A DNA stretch of 64,000 nucleotides, from contig MABD01000037.1 of NCBI GenBank assembly GCA_002162955.1, forward strand, positions 286,031 to 350,030. The letters run 5' to 3'. Below are positions 34,936-44,256 of the stretch, one piece after another. The notes beneath the pieces were generated by a model. That model was given only the letters and a program-made list of their open reading frames with translations, did no database searches and was not told the origin of the DNA. Source of the DNA: Gammaproteobacteria bacterium 45_16_T64. GTDB taxonomy: Bacteria > Pseudomonadota > Gammaproteobacteria > Pseudomonadales > Ketobacteraceae. The first letter of the stretch is position 1. Every line of letters begins with the position of its first letter. The position numbers and the translations under genes are program-made.

Positions 34936-36516
34936 ATGCAGCACACCACCATCCCCCAGCTAATTGACGCCGCAGCCGCGCAATATGGCGATCAGAGCTT
35001 TTTAGAAGAAGGCGCCACTAAAATTAGCTTTGCTGATTTTGCCACCCAAGCAAAACAGGTAGCCGCCGCCTTAATCGCCAAGGGAATCAAACACGGTGAC
35101 TGTATTGGTGTTTGGGCTCCCAATATCAGCGAATGGGTGATCGCGGCCTTAGGTGCACAGTATGCTGGCGCGGTACTGGTGACATTAAATACCCGTTACA
35201 AAGGTAACGAAGCCGCTTATATCTTACGTGCGAGTCACAGTAAGCTGCTGTTTTCTATCGGGGATTTCCTAGACACCGACTACCCCTCGATGCTTGAGGG
35301 CGAAGACCTTCCGGAGCTCAACGATATTGTTGTTTTTCGACAATCCGACAACGCCCCAGCGCTAGCCCAACGTACCCGCACCGCCTGGGAACAGTTCCTA
35401 GAGCAAGGGACTACTATCAGCGCCGCCGATATTGCTGAGCGTATGGCCTCGGTGAACGGCGATGATGTCTCTGACATCCTATTCACCTCTGGCACCACCG
35501 GTAACCCCAAGGGGGTCATGACGGGTCACGAACAGAATCTGCGTACTTTTACCCACTTTAGCGACATCGTCGGTTTATCTTGTGGTGATCGCTACCTAGT
35601 GATTAACCCCTTCTTCCATAGCTTTGGCTACAAAGCGGGCATTCTAGCCTGCCTATTGAAGGGCGTTACCCTACTGCCACATGCGGTATTTGATACCACA
35701 GAAATCCTACAGCGCATTTCAGCCGATAAGATCTCCGTGATGCCTGGGCCTCCAACCTTATTCCAATCGTTATTGGCCCACCCAGAACTAGACCAATACG
35801 ATATTTCAACGCTTAAGCGCGCCACCACTGGTGCAGCCGTCATTCCAGTAGAAATGATTGAGCAAATGAAATCACGCCTAGGGTTTGATGTCGTGATCAC
35901 CGCCTACGGCCTGACCGAAAGCTGTGGATTGGTCACCGCCTGTCGCGCTGAGGACAGTGCAGAAACCATTGCCACAACATCCGGTCGAGCAATCCCCGAT
36001 ATTGAACTACGCTGTGTCGACGGCAACAACCAACCCGTTGCCACTGGTGAAGCTGGCGAGATCGTATTCCGCGGCTTTAATGTGATGAAAGGTTATTTCG
36101 AGAATGCCGATGCCACCACAGAAACCATGGATGATGAAGGCTGGTTACATACCGGTGACGTCGGAATCTTGGATGAACAAGGTAATCTCAAAATTACCGA
36201 CCGGTTAAAGGACATGTTTATTACAGGTGGGTTTAATTGTTATCCCGCCGAAATTGAAAAGATCTTGGCGGGTAACGAAGACATCACCATGAGTGCCGTC
36301 ATTGGCGTACCCGATGAGCGCATGGGCGAAGTCGCGAAGGCCTTTGTCGTGCTCAAGCCTGGCGTATCCATGACAGACAAAGAGCTCAATAGCTGGTGCC
36401 GTGAGCATATGGCGAACTATAAGGTGCCCCGCAAAATCCAATTTGTCGACGCACTACCGCTCAATGCCTCCGGCAAAGTACTTAAAACAGAATTACGAAC
36501 ATTAGCAAACAACTAA
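34936..36516 (+). CDS. fadD3: FadD3-like HIP-CoA synthetase
   Basis: A 526-aa AMP-forming acyl-CoA ligase. Motifs present are the ATP loop TSGTTGNPKGV (about residue 180), TAYGLTESCG, GWLHTGDVG and NASGKVLKTEL with the catalytic Lys. By context it is the equivalent of FadD3, which activates HIP (the C/D-ring propionate left after A/B cleavage) for the leftward arm. The ATG at 34936 is used; the frame can start 13 codons earlier at a TTG. Its placement first in the rightward arm, ahead of hsaC, fits that role. Confidence 0.85.
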   Translation: MQHTTIPQLIDAAAAQYGDQSFLEEGATKISFADFATQAKQVAAALIAKGIKHGDCIGVWAPNISEWVIAALGAQYAGAVLVTLNTRYKGNEAAYILRASHSKLLFSIGDFLDTDYPSMLEGEDLPELNDIVVFRQSDNAPALAQRTRTAWEQFLEQGTTISAADIAERMASVNGDDVSDILFTSGTTGNPKGVMTGHEQNLRTFTHFSDIVGLSCGDRYLVINPFFHSFGYKAGILACLLKGVTLLPHAVFDTTEILQRISADKISVMPGPPTLFQSLLAHPELDQYDISTLKRATTGAAVIPVEMIEQMKSRLGFDVVITAYGLTESCGLVTACRAEDSAETIATTSGRAIPDIELRCVDGNNQPVATGEAGEIVFRGFNVMKGYFENADATTETMDDEGWLHTGDVGILDEQGNLKITDRLKDMFITGGFNCYPAEIEKILAGNEDITMSAVIGVPDERMGEVAKAFVVLKPGVSMTDKELNSWCREHMANYKVPRKIQFVDALPLNASGKVLKTELRTLANN

Positions 36517-36539
36517 ACCGCACCGAGAGAGGGATGCAC

Positions 36540-37442
36540 ATGAAAATACATAGCCTAGGTTACATTGGCGTAAACTCTACGGATCCAAGCAAATGGGCCG
36601 CTTACGGCACCAATGTATTGGGAATGATGGACGTATCGGAAGCCCTAAACGGTGGCGACAACGTATTCCTAAAAATGGATGACCGTCCTTACCGTATCTT
36701 TATCGAAAAGTCTGAGCAAGACAGCTACCAGCTCAGTGGCTGGGAAGTTGCTAGCCCAGCAGACTTTGCTGATGCAGTACAAATCCTTGAATCTAAAGGC
36801 GTTAATTTTGAGCGCGCCAGCGCCGAACTGATTGCCACTCGTCAAGTACAAGACCTTGTGAGCTTTGCCGACCCTGATGGCAACAAGCATGAAGTGTACT
36901 GGGGCCCTATCTCTGACTTCGGTCAATTCGCCTCGCCTGTCGGTATCAAAGAATTTATCACTGGTGACCAAGGCTTTGGCCACACCGTATTGCCTACTCC
37001 TGATTTTGACGCGTCTTTAGCCTTCTATGAAGACGTGATGGGCTTTGATCTTTCTGATCTTATGAAAGTGCGCTTCACGCCAGACCCAGCCGAGCCTGAA
37101 AAGCGTTTGTACTTCATGCATTGTAATGAGCGTCACCACAGCTTGGCGATCCTAGAATGCCCAATGCCCACAGGCTGCGTACACGTAATGGTTGAAGTGG
37201 ACAGCGTTGATGAAGTTGGCCGCGCCATGGATCGCATGAAAGCCGAAGGCACTAAGCTTACGGGTACCCTAGGCCGTCATGCTAACGACCATATGGTGAG
37301 CTTCTATATGGCTAGCCCTTCTGGCTTTATGATCGAATACGGCGCAGAAGGCCGCACGGTAGACGATTGGAGCCGTTACTCCTCATTCCAAAGCACTGTC
37401 AATAGCTTCTGGGGTCACGACTTTAGCGTCGGCCACGAGTAA
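36540..37442 (+). CDS. hsaC: HsaC, extradiol ring-cleavage dioxygenase
   Basis: A 300-aa two-domain type I extradiol dioxygenase that meta-cleaves the catechol-like A ring (3,4-DHSA). Each half is a VOC module. The C-terminal half supplies the iron ligands: His in GHTVLPTPDF, His in ERHHSLAILE and Glu in GFMIEYG. The ATG at 36540 lies six bases after GAGAGAGGG; an ATG two codons earlier is too close to that site. It follows fadD3 by 23 bp. Confidence 0.92.
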   Translation: MKIHSLGYIGVNSTDPSKWAAYGTNVLGMMDVSEALNGGDNVFLKMDDRPYRIFIEKSEQDSYQLSGWEVASPADFADAVQILESKGVNFERASAELIATRQVQDLVSFADPDGNKHEVYWGPISDFGQFASPVGIKEFITGDQGFGHTVLPTPDFDASLAFYEDVMGFDLSDLMKVRFTPDPAEPEKRLYFMHCNERHHSLAILECPMPTGCVHVMVEVDSVDEVGRAMDRMKAEGTKLTGTLGRHANDHMVSFYMASPSGFMIEYGAEGRTVDDWSRYSSFQSTVNSFWGHDFSVGHE

Positions 37443-37467
37443 GCAGCACTAACGGCCAAGCAAAACG

Positions 37468-37510
37468 GTTTAGGGCGATTTTATAAGGCTATTCAGCCCG
37501 CCCTAAACCC
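37468..37510 (+). terminator. Hairpin downstream of hsaC
   Basis: The 11-bp stem GGTTTAGGGCG (37468-37478) with CGCCCTAAACC (37500-37510) has a second small hairpin GGCT/AGCC in its loop. No U run follows, so it may be an mRNA-stabilising or partial terminating structure between hsaC and hsaB. Confidence 0.6.
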
Positions 37511-37619
37511 ATAGGCCATTTGAGGTATGACACACCGCCCCTCCATTTGACATGATTAGAATCACACGAACAAAGAGCCTCGCTCATCACTGCATCAGAA
37601 AGACCATTAGGGATTAGCC

Positions 37620-38117
37620 ATGACCAAGCCTCAAATTGATTCTAAAGAATTTCGTAACGCATTAGGGCAATTTGCTACTGGCGTCACTGTTATTACCACC
37701 CTGGATAAAAAAGGGAATAAAGCAGGCATGACCGTTAATAGCTTTAGCTCAGTATCACTAGACCCCATGTTAGTGCTTTGGAGCATCGCTAAGACTGCAA
37801 AAACATTTGATGCCTTTAATGAAACAGAGCGCTTTGCGATACATGTTCTTAATGCACAGCAACAGAATGTGTCGAACCAGTTTTCCTCTAAAGCTGACGA
37901 TCGCTTTGCGGGCATTGAGCACACAGAAGGCCACGGCGGCGTACCGATCCTTGCTGACTACAGCGCAGTATTTCAGTGCGAAATCGAATCACGATATGAA
38001 GGTGGTGACCATATTATTTTGGTTGGCCGCGTTATCGAAGTCGATAACAAAGTACAACCACCATTGGTTTTTCATGCTGGCCAGTACGCGGATTTAGATC
38101 TTCCCGTTGCTGTATGA
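37620..38117 (+). CDS. hsaB: HsaB, flavin reductase component
   Basis: A 165-aa flavin reductase of the HpaC/ActVB type, giving reduced flavin to the HsaA oxygenase. Features: FRNALGQFATGVTVITT, AGMTVNSFSSVSLDPMLVLWSI (flavin-binding), FAIHVLNAQQQNVSNQFSS and a GDHIILVGRVIEVD close. AGGGATTAG precedes the ATG. It is adjacent to hsaA, its enzymatic partner. Confidence 0.9.
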   Translation: MTKPQIDSKEFRNALGQFATGVTVITTLDKKGNKAGMTVNSFSSVSLDPMLVLWSIAKTAKTFDAFNETERFAIHVLNAQQQNVSNQFSSKADDRFAGIEHTEGHGGVPILADYSAVFQCEIESRYEGGDHIILVGRVIEVDNKVQPPLVFHAGQYADLDLPVAV

Positions 38118-38187
38118 AAGACAAGCAGTACCCAAAAAAAATAATGACCCTTATTAATTTTCTACGAATTTAGCGAGAACCGCCGTT

Positions 38188-39390
38188 ATGACAGCCCAAG
38201 AATCTTCAATCCAGCAAGAAGTTACACCAGAAATTTTAGTGCAACGCGCCCGTGATATGGTGCCTTACCTAGCAGAAACTGCCCCTCAAGCAGAAGCAGA
38301 ACGAAAAGTGCCTGAGGCAACCATCGCTAAGATGCATGAAGCCGGTTTTTTCCGCGTACTTCAGCCTAAGCGTTGGGGCGGATATGAGATGGACCCGCAG
38401 GTATTTTTTGATGTACAAATGACCCTTGCTGAAGGTTGCATGTCTACTGCGTGGATCTATGGTGTTATTGCTGTTCATAACTGGCAGATCGCTTTATTCG
38501 ATCTAAAAGCACAAGAAGATATCTGGAAAGATGACACTAGCGTACTGATCGCATCATCTTATATGCCAGTCGGTAAAGTTGTTCCCGTCGAAGGTGGATT
38601 TAAATTTAGCGGTCGCTGGGCGTTTTCTAGCGGTTGTGATCACTGTGAGTGGGTATTCTTAGGTGGCGTTGTTCCTCCAACAGAATCTAACCCTAATCCT
38701 GATTACCGTACATTCTTAGTGCCACGCAGTGATTTTAAAGTGCTTGATACTTGGCACACCTTTGGACTTAAAGGTACTGGCAGTAACGATATTGTTGTTG
38801 AAGATGCGTTTGTTCCTGACTACCGCACTCACAGCTCATTAGATGGATTCCAAGGTACTAACCCAGGCATCGACTCCAAGAGTGTCCCACTCTACCAAAT
38901 CCCCTTTGGTCAGCTATTCCCACGCGCAGTATCCGGTTCGACTATCGGTGCAGCACAAGGCGCAATTAACGCGTACTTGAAAGTAGCGTCTAAGCGTGTT
39001 GGTTCCAACACCGGTTCTAAAACTGCTGAAGACCCACAAGCACAAATGTCTGTCGCTCGCGCACAAGCATTAGTAGACAGCCTTAAGTTGACACTAAAGA
39101 ATAACTTTGCCGTATTGATGGAAAATGCCCGTAAAGGTGAAGCCACTGATATCAACACACGCATTCAATACCGTTTTGAATCTGCACAGGTGCCTGAGCA
39201 GTGCCTACAAGAAGTATTGGAACTGCAAAAAATGTGTGGTGGTCGTGCAATATTTACCAACAGCCCACTACAACGTTTCACTCTAGACATATTGGCAGGT
39301 CGTGCACACGTTGCAAACAACCCTTACCAATTTGGTCGTAACTACGGTGGCGTTCAGTTAGGTCTAGAAAATGGCGACATCTTCCTATAA
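38188..39390 (+). CDS. hsaA: HsaA, 3-HSA hydroxylase oxygenase component
   Basis: A 400-aa flavin-dependent monooxygenase of the acyl-CoA-dehydrogenase fold (group D), hydroxylating 3-HSA to the catechol. Typical features: RDMVPYLAETAPQAEAERKVPEATIAKMHEAGFFRVLQPKRWGGYE, GRWAFSSGCDHCEWVFLGG, TFGLKGTGSNDIVVEDAFVP and GGRAIFTNSPLQRFTLDILAGRAHVANN. It works with HsaB directly upstream. Confidence 0.92.
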   Translation: MTAQESSIQQEVTPEILVQRARDMVPYLAETAPQAEAERKVPEATIAKMHEAGFFRVLQPKRWGGYEMDPQVFFDVQMTLAEGCMSTAWIYGVIAVHNWQIALFDLKAQEDIWKDDTSVLIASSYMPVGKVVPVEGGFKFSGRWAFSSGCDHCEWVFLGGVVPPTESNPNPDYRTFLVPRSDFKVLDTWHTFGLKGTGSNDIVVEDAFVPDYRTHSSLDGFQGTNPGIDSKSVPLYQIPFGQLFPRAVSGSTIGAAQGAINAYLKVASKRVGSNTGSKTAEDPQAQMSVARAQALVDSLKLTLKNNFAVLMENARKGEATDINTRIQYRFESAQVPEQCLQEVLELQKMCGGRAIFTNSPLQRFTLDILAGRAHVANNPYQFGRNYGGVQLGLENGDIFL

Positions 39391-39482
39391 GCAATATTGC
39401 AAATAGGTAATAGTCCCACATCTAGCCGGAGCGCTTATTACGCTCCGGCTTTTGTCTCTCCCGATGCACAAGGAATATCCGC

Positions 39483-40346
39483 ATGAATCTTTCACCACCA
39501 CGAGTTGTAGTTGTTACAGGCGCTAGTCGCGGAGCAGGAAAAGGTATCGCCCTTGCATTCGGAAGCATGGGAGACATCGTGTATGTCACCGGTCGTAGTA
39601 AACAAGAAGGCGATGCGCCATTACCCGGCACCGTTTATGCGACAGTAGAAGATATTAACAAGCGTGGCGGCAACGGTATCGCCGCCATTTGCGACCACAG
39701 TAACGACCAAGAAGTAGAAGCACTATTTAGCAAAATAGAAGCCGAACATGGCCGTTTAGATATATTGGTTAACAATGCCGCCAATCTACACGATGAATTA
39801 GTTGCACCTGGTCCATTCTTTGAAAAATCGCTCGACCTGATCAATATTCTCGATGTCGGTCTACGATCAAGTTATGTCGCCAGTTACTACGCAGCCAAGA
39901 TAATGGCAAAGCAAAAAAACGGCCTCATCGTGAATACCTCATCCCCGGGTGCCGCCTGCTATATGCACGGCCCAGCCTACGGCGCGCAAAAATCCGGCGG
40001 CGATAAAATGATTTGGGATATGGCGCACGACCTTCGCCCCTATGATGTCGCCACCGTATCACTGTGGATGGGTGTGCTAAAAACCGAACGCCTGCAAATG
40101 GTGATGGAAGCAGAACCTGAAAAGTACGCTGCATTTTTTGAAGCCGCAGAAACGCCTGAATTTACTGGGCGAATTATTGACGCATTACATCGTGACCCTG
40201 AGATTATGGACAAATCCGGCCAAGCCTTCATCGGTGCAGAGCTAGGTGTGAACTACGGTGTTACCGACACCAATGGATCACAACCCCACTCCCATCGAGA
40301 TATGCTAGGCGGACCCATTCAATTTAACCCCGCTGTTGTTGAATAG
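39483..40346 (+). CDS. Short-chain dehydrogenase (DHRS1-like)
   Basis: A 287-aa SDR with the cofactor turn VVVVTGASRGAGKGIALAFGSMG, LVNNAA and the catalytic VNTSSPGAACYMHGPAYGAQKSGGDKMIWDMA (Ser, Tyr, Lys present). The overall run resembles DHRS1-type reductases. It sits between hsaA and hsaD but has no counterpart in the mycobacterial hsa operon. It may reduce or oxidise a hydroxyl on the seco-steroid, for example at C12 or C7 of bile acids; this is inference. Confidence 0.85.
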   Translation: MNLSPPRVVVVTGASRGAGKGIALAFGSMGDIVYVTGRSKQEGDAPLPGTVYATVEDINKRGGNGIAAICDHSNDQEVEALFSKIEAEHGRLDILVNNAANLHDELVAPGPFFEKSLDLINILDVGLRSSYVASYYAAKIMAKQKNGLIVNTSSPGAACYMHGPAYGAQKSGGDKMIWDMAHDLRPYDVATVSLWMGVLKTERLQMVMEAEPEKYAAFFEAAETPEFTGRIIDALHRDPEIMDKSGQAFIGAELGVNYGVTDTNGSQPHSHRDMLGGPIQFNPAVVE

Positions 40347-40363
40347 TGAATAAAGGAATCAAT

Positions 40364-41191
40364 ATGACCACTCCGGTAAAATCCGCAGAACAGATCATTA
40401 CACTGAAGTCCGATATTAATATTAGCTATACCACTTATGGCAAAGGTTACCCTGTTGTATTTTTACAAGGCAGTGGCCCAGGCGCCAGTGGTTGGTTGAA
40501 CTTTCGCTATAATGTGCAGCATTTTGTTGATAACGGCTACCAGGTCATTATTCCTGACCTCCCCGGTTTTGGTGACAGCGACAAACCTGATCTCGATTAC
40601 ACCTTGGATTTCTTTGTTGCTAGCGTCATAGACTTTACCGACCAATTGGATTTGGAGACGTTTGCCTTAGTGGGGAACTCTCTAGGTGGTGCCGTCAGTT
40701 TAGGATTAGCACTTGCTCACCCAGCGCGCATTAGTCACCTGATGCTAATGGGTTGTGGTGGGTTGGAAGAAAAAGAAGTGTACTTCCAAAAAATGGAAGG
40801 CATTCAAGCCATGACCAAGGTACCGCTAGGGTCACCAGAATTTACGCCAGCTTACCTCAAAGAAGTATTGAAGCTGATTGTATTTGATCCCAAGCATATC
40901 ACTGACGAGTTAATAGAAGAACGCTTCAGGATTTTGAGCACACAGAATCCCGCAGCCTTCACCCGCATGATGATCCCCAATATTACGGATCAATTAAGCA
41001 AGATCGACACACCGATTCTCGGCTTTTGGGGCGGACAAGATCGCTTCTGCCCCATCAGCGGAGCAGAAACTCTGGTCACTCGTTGCCCCAATGTAGAAAT
41101 GGTTACCCTCAGCCAATGTGGTCACTGGGTAATGATCGAGCATGCAGAACTATTTAATCAGCGATGTACTGATTTCTTAAAAAACAAATAA
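40364..41191 (+). CDS. hsaD: HsaD, meta-cleavage product hydrolase
   Basis: A 275-aa alpha/beta hydrolase of the MhpC/BphD class that splits the cleaved ring compound into HIP and a C6 dienoate. It has the oxyanion region GSGPGASGW, the nucleophile elbow GNSLGGAVSLGLALAHP, the acid GGQDRFCP and the base SQCGHWVMIEHAE. The ATG at 40364 follows AAAGGA; a GTG six codons earlier overlaps the previous stop region. Confidence 0.92.
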   Translation: MTTPVKSAEQIITLKSDINISYTTYGKGYPVVFLQGSGPGASGWLNFRYNVQHFVDNGYQVIIPDLPGFGDSDKPDLDYTLDFFVASVIDFTDQLDLETFALVGNSLGGAVSLGLALAHPARISHLMLMGCGGLEEKEVYFQKMEGIQAMTKVPLGSPEFTPAYLKEVLKLIVFDPKHITDELIEERFRILSTQNPAAFTRMMIPNITDQLSKIDTPILGFWGGQDRFCPISGAETLVTRCPNVEMVTLSQCGHWVMIEHAELFNQRCTDFLKNK

Positions 41192-41219
41192 CGTTTCACG
41201 TATTACTAGAGAATAACCC

Positions 41220-42014
41220 ATGAGCTTATCTGAAGATCAACGCCAAGCACTAGGAGAAGAGTTATATCACGCACTGCGTGATTGCAAGACACTCTCTCCT
41301 TTAACAGACCGCTGCGAAGGTATCGAAATTGAAGATGCCTACTATATCTCTCAAGCAATGTTAAAAGCTCGCCTGGAAGATACAGATGAAAAAGTTGTCG
41401 GTAAGAAGATCGGGGTAACCTCTGCGCCAGTACAAGAAATGCTAGGCGTGTTCCAACCGGACTTCGGTTTTCTCACCTCCGCGATGCATGTAGAGAACGG
41501 AGCCTCTGTCACGATCAAAGACAATCTTATTCAGCCACGAGCCGAAGCTGAGATTGCCTTTATGTTGAAACAGGACTTACAAGGCCCTGGCGTCACTGAA
41601 GCTGACGTGCTTGCGGCAACCGAGTGCATTATCCCCTGCTTTGAAATCGTCGATTCTCGCATCGACGATTGGAAAATAAAAATCCAAGATACCGTCGCAG
41701 ATAATGCCTCCTGTGGAGTATATGTATTAGGTGAAGAACGCATTGACCCCAATACCGTAGACCTACCTAACCTTCACGTCACCGTATTCAAGAACGGCGA
41801 AAAGATCAGCGAAGGTAAAGGCTCCGCAGTCCAGGGCAACCCCCTTACTGCTGTAGCATGGTTAGCCAATACCCTTGGGGAATTTGGTATCCCCTTTAAG
41901 GCGGGAGAAGTCATTTTATCTGGCTCCCTCGTACCACTGGAGCCTGTGGTTGCCGGTGATGAAATGCATATGGAATTAGAAGGACTGGGCAGCTCAACGA
42001 TTAAATTCGTATAA
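41220..42014 (+). CDS. hsaE: HsaE, 2-hydroxydienoate hydratase
   Basis: A 264-aa hydratase of the MhpD/fumarylacetoacetase fold adding water to the C6 hydroxydienoate from HsaD. The family order is kept: EDAYYISQAMLKARLEDTDEKVVGKKIGVTS, FGFLTSAMHVENGASV, IQPRAEAEIAFMLKQDL (metal Glu pair), CFEIVDSRIDDWKIKIQDTVADNASCG and FKAGEVILSGSLVPLEPV. It is followed by hsaG and hsaF, the usual trio. Confidence 0.92.
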   Translation: MSLSEDQRQALGEELYHALRDCKTLSPLTDRCEGIEIEDAYYISQAMLKARLEDTDEKVVGKKIGVTSAPVQEMLGVFQPDFGFLTSAMHVENGASVTIKDNLIQPRAEAEIAFMLKQDLQGPGVTEADVLAATECIIPCFEIVDSRIDDWKIKIQDTVADNASCGVYVLGEERIDPNTVDLPNLHVTVFKNGEKISEGKGSAVQGNPLTAVAWLANTLGEFGIPFKAGEVILSGSLVPLEPVVAGDEMHMELEGLGSSTIKFV

Positions 42015-42078
42015 GCCAGTCTTCACTAAACCCTGTTGAAATATTCAGAATTATTAAGCACTTTGAAAGGACAAACCA

Positions 42079-42972
42079 ATGTCTAAGAAATTACGAGCCG
42101 CCATTATTGGCCCAGGCAACATCGGAACTGACCTACTCATGAAAGCCATGCGTAGCGACTGGATTGAACCCGTATGGATGGTAGGAATAGAAGAATCAGA
42201 AGGCATTAAGCGCGCCCGTGACTTTGGCATGAAAGTGTCTACCAGCGGTGTTGATGGACTGGTTCCTTTTGTGGAAGAAGACAACATTCAAATCGCGTTC
42301 GATGCAACATCAGCTTATGTACACGCTGATAATTCTCGTAAGCTCAATGAAAAAGGTGTGATCATGATCGATCTCACACCCGCTGCGATTGGCCCTTACT
42401 GTATTCCTCCCGTTAACCTAGAGGCTCTGCTTAAAGAAGGCCGCAAAGAGAACGTCAACATGGTGACCTGTGGCGGACAAGCCACTATTCCAATGGTCGC
42501 AGCGGTTAGCCAAGTACAAGAAGTTGAATACGGTGAGATCGTTGCCACCGTCGCATCAAAATCCATTGGTCCTGGTACCCGTAAAAACATTGATGAATTT
42601 ACCCGTACTACGGCAGGCGCAATCGAAAAAGTCGGCGGCGCGAAAAAAGGTAAAGCCATTATCGTGGTTAACCCTGCTGAGCCACCCCTAATTATGCGTG
42701 ACACCATTCACTGCTTAACCAAAGATGAACCAAATCAAGAAGCGATTATCGCCTCGGTTCACGCCATGGTAGAGAAAGTACAGCAGTACGTTCCCGGCTA
42801 CCGCTTGATCAACGGCCCTATCTTTGATGGCAAGCGCGTCACCGTCTTTATGGAAGTTGAAGGTCTAGGCGATTTCTTACCGAAATACTCTGGCAACCTC
42901 GACATCATGACTGCTGCCGGCCTACGTACCGCTGAGCTGTACGCAGAAGCGATCGCAAACGGCACTATCTAG
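42079..42972 (+). CDS. hsaG: HsaG, CoA-acylating aldehyde dehydrogenase
   Basis: A 297-aa acylating acetaldehyde/propanal dehydrogenase of the MhpF/DmpF family. NAD site [20 protein letters not shown]; catalytic Cys in [46 protein letters not shown]. In the steroid pathway it turns propanal, channelled from HsaF, into propionyl-CoA. The gene ends inside an 11-bp tandem repeat that spans its TAG stop. Confidence 0.93.
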   Translation: MSKKLRAAIIGPGNIGTDLLMKAMRSDWIEPVWMVGIEESEGIKRARDFGMKVSTSGVDGLVPFVEEDNIQIAFDATSAYVHADNSRKLNEKGVIMIDLTPAAIGPYCIPPVNLEALLKEGRKENVNMVTCGGQATIPMVAAVSQVQEVEYGEIVATVASKSIGPGTRKNIDEFTRTTAGAIEKVGGAKKGKAIIVVNPAEPPLIMRDTIHCLTKDEPNQEAIIASVHAMVEKVQQYVPGYRLINGPIFDGKRVTVFMEVEGLGDFLPKYSGNLDIMTAAGLRTAELYAEAIANGTI

Positions 42973-42998
42973 ACGCTATCTAGGCGCCATTTAGGCAC
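42961..42998 (+). repeat. 11-bp imperfect tandem repeat spanning a stop codon
   Basis: The units GGCACTATCTA, GACGCTATCTA and GGCGCCATTTA, then a partial GGCACC. The TAG stop of hsaG bridges units 1 and 2. Confidence 0.75.
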
Positions 42999-43035
42999 CG
43001 AACCAAATTACGACAAATTTACGAGGAGACCAACG

Positions 43036-44058
43036 ATGGATCTCAAAGGCAAAAAAGTTACTCTTCACGATATGTGTCTACGCGATGGCATGCATCCTAA
43101 GCAACACCAAATTTCAGTTGATGAAATGGTCGATATAGCGACAGCGCTAGACGAGTCTGGTGTACCGCTAATAGAAGTCACCCACGGCGATGGACTCGGC
43201 GGCTCATCAGTAAACTATGGTTTTCCGGCAGCGACGGACGAAGAATATTTAGATGCCGTTATACCGAAAATGAAGAACGCAAAAATCTCTGCATTGTTGC
43301 TTCCAGGTATCGGCACTATCGATCACCTCAAGATGGCTGCCGATATTGGTGTTAGCACCATTCGTGTTGCCACCCACTGTACTGAAGCCGATGTTTCAGA
43401 ACAACATATCGGCCTTTCCAGCCAAATGGGATTAGATACTGTTGGCTTCTTGATGATGGCCCATATGATCTCAGCAGAGCAACTGCTAGAGCAGGCCTTG
43501 TTGATGGAGTCTTATGGCGCCAATTGCATCTATTGCACGGATTCCGCCGGTTATATGCTGCCACACCACGTGACAGAGCGTATTAGCCTGCTTCGCAGCC
43601 GCTTGAAGCCGGAGACAGAGCTTGGTTTCCACGGCCATCACAACATGGCATTAGGCGTTGCTAACTCTCTTGCAGCGGTTGACGCCGGTGCCAACCGTAT
43701 TGATGGCTCTGCCGCAGGTCTTGGCGCTGGCGCTGGCAACACGCCGTTAGAAGTCTTTGCCACCGTACTTGATCGTATGGAAGCTGAAACAGGCGTTAAT
43801 ATCTTCAAATTGATGGCCGTTGCAGAAGAAAAGATTGTTCCGCTGATGGATCAAATCGTCCGCGTTGATCGAGATTCACTCACACTTGGATATGCAGGGG
43901 TATACTCCTCATTCCTACTCTTTGCTCAGCGTGCAAGCGCTAAGTTTGGTGTCCCTTCACAGGATATCTTGCTGGAAATGGCCCGTTTGAAGGCTGTTGG
44001 CGGTCAAGAAGACCTTATCGAACACGTTGCAATGGAAATGGCCAAAGCCAAAAGCTAA
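43036..44058 (+). CDS. hsaF: HsaF, 4-hydroxy-2-oxo-acid aldolase
   Basis: A 340-aa class II aldolase of the MhpE/DmpG family that splits 4-hydroxy-2-oxohexanoate to pyruvate and propanal. The metal and catalytic blocks are [72 protein letters not shown]. It forms the channelling complex with HsaG. It is the last gene of the rightward arm and is followed by a terminator. Confidence 0.93.
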   Translation: MDLKGKKVTLHDMCLRDGMHPKQHQISVDEMVDIATALDESGVPLIEVTHGDGLGGSSVNYGFPAATDEEYLDAVIPKMKNAKISALLLPGIGTIDHLKMAADIGVSTIRVATHCTEADVSEQHIGLSSQMGLDTVGFLMMAHMISAEQLLEQALLMESYGANCIYCTDSAGYMLPHHVTERISLLRSRLKPETELGFHGHHNMALGVANSLAAVDAGANRIDGSAAGLGAGAGNTPLEVFATVLDRMEAETGVNIFKLMAVAEEKIVPLMDQIVRVDRDSLTLGYAGVYSSFLLFAQRASAKFGVPSQDILLEMARLKAVGGQEDLIEHVAMEMAKAKS

Positions 44059-44088
44059 CCGGTTATTTCAGGAACGCTGTAGCAGAAG

Positions 44089-44118
44089 GCCCCGATTTCA
44101 AAAGAATCAGGGCTTTTT
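44089..44118 (+). terminator. Rho-independent terminator of the rightward arm
   Basis: GCCCCGATT (44089-44097) pairs with AATCAGGGC (44105-44113) with one mismatch, followed by five T. It ends the fadD3-hsaF transcript. Confidence 0.85.
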
Positions 44119-44256
44119 GCGATTTATCCTCTCCCCTCCCCACTCTACCCTTCCCCTAAATCTATTTTTTATGACTTCATAATAAGGTCTATTTGGAGTA
44201 CTATTTTTGGTTATAACAAGCTAATTTAACTGATTGACCTTAGGTGAAATTCGTCG

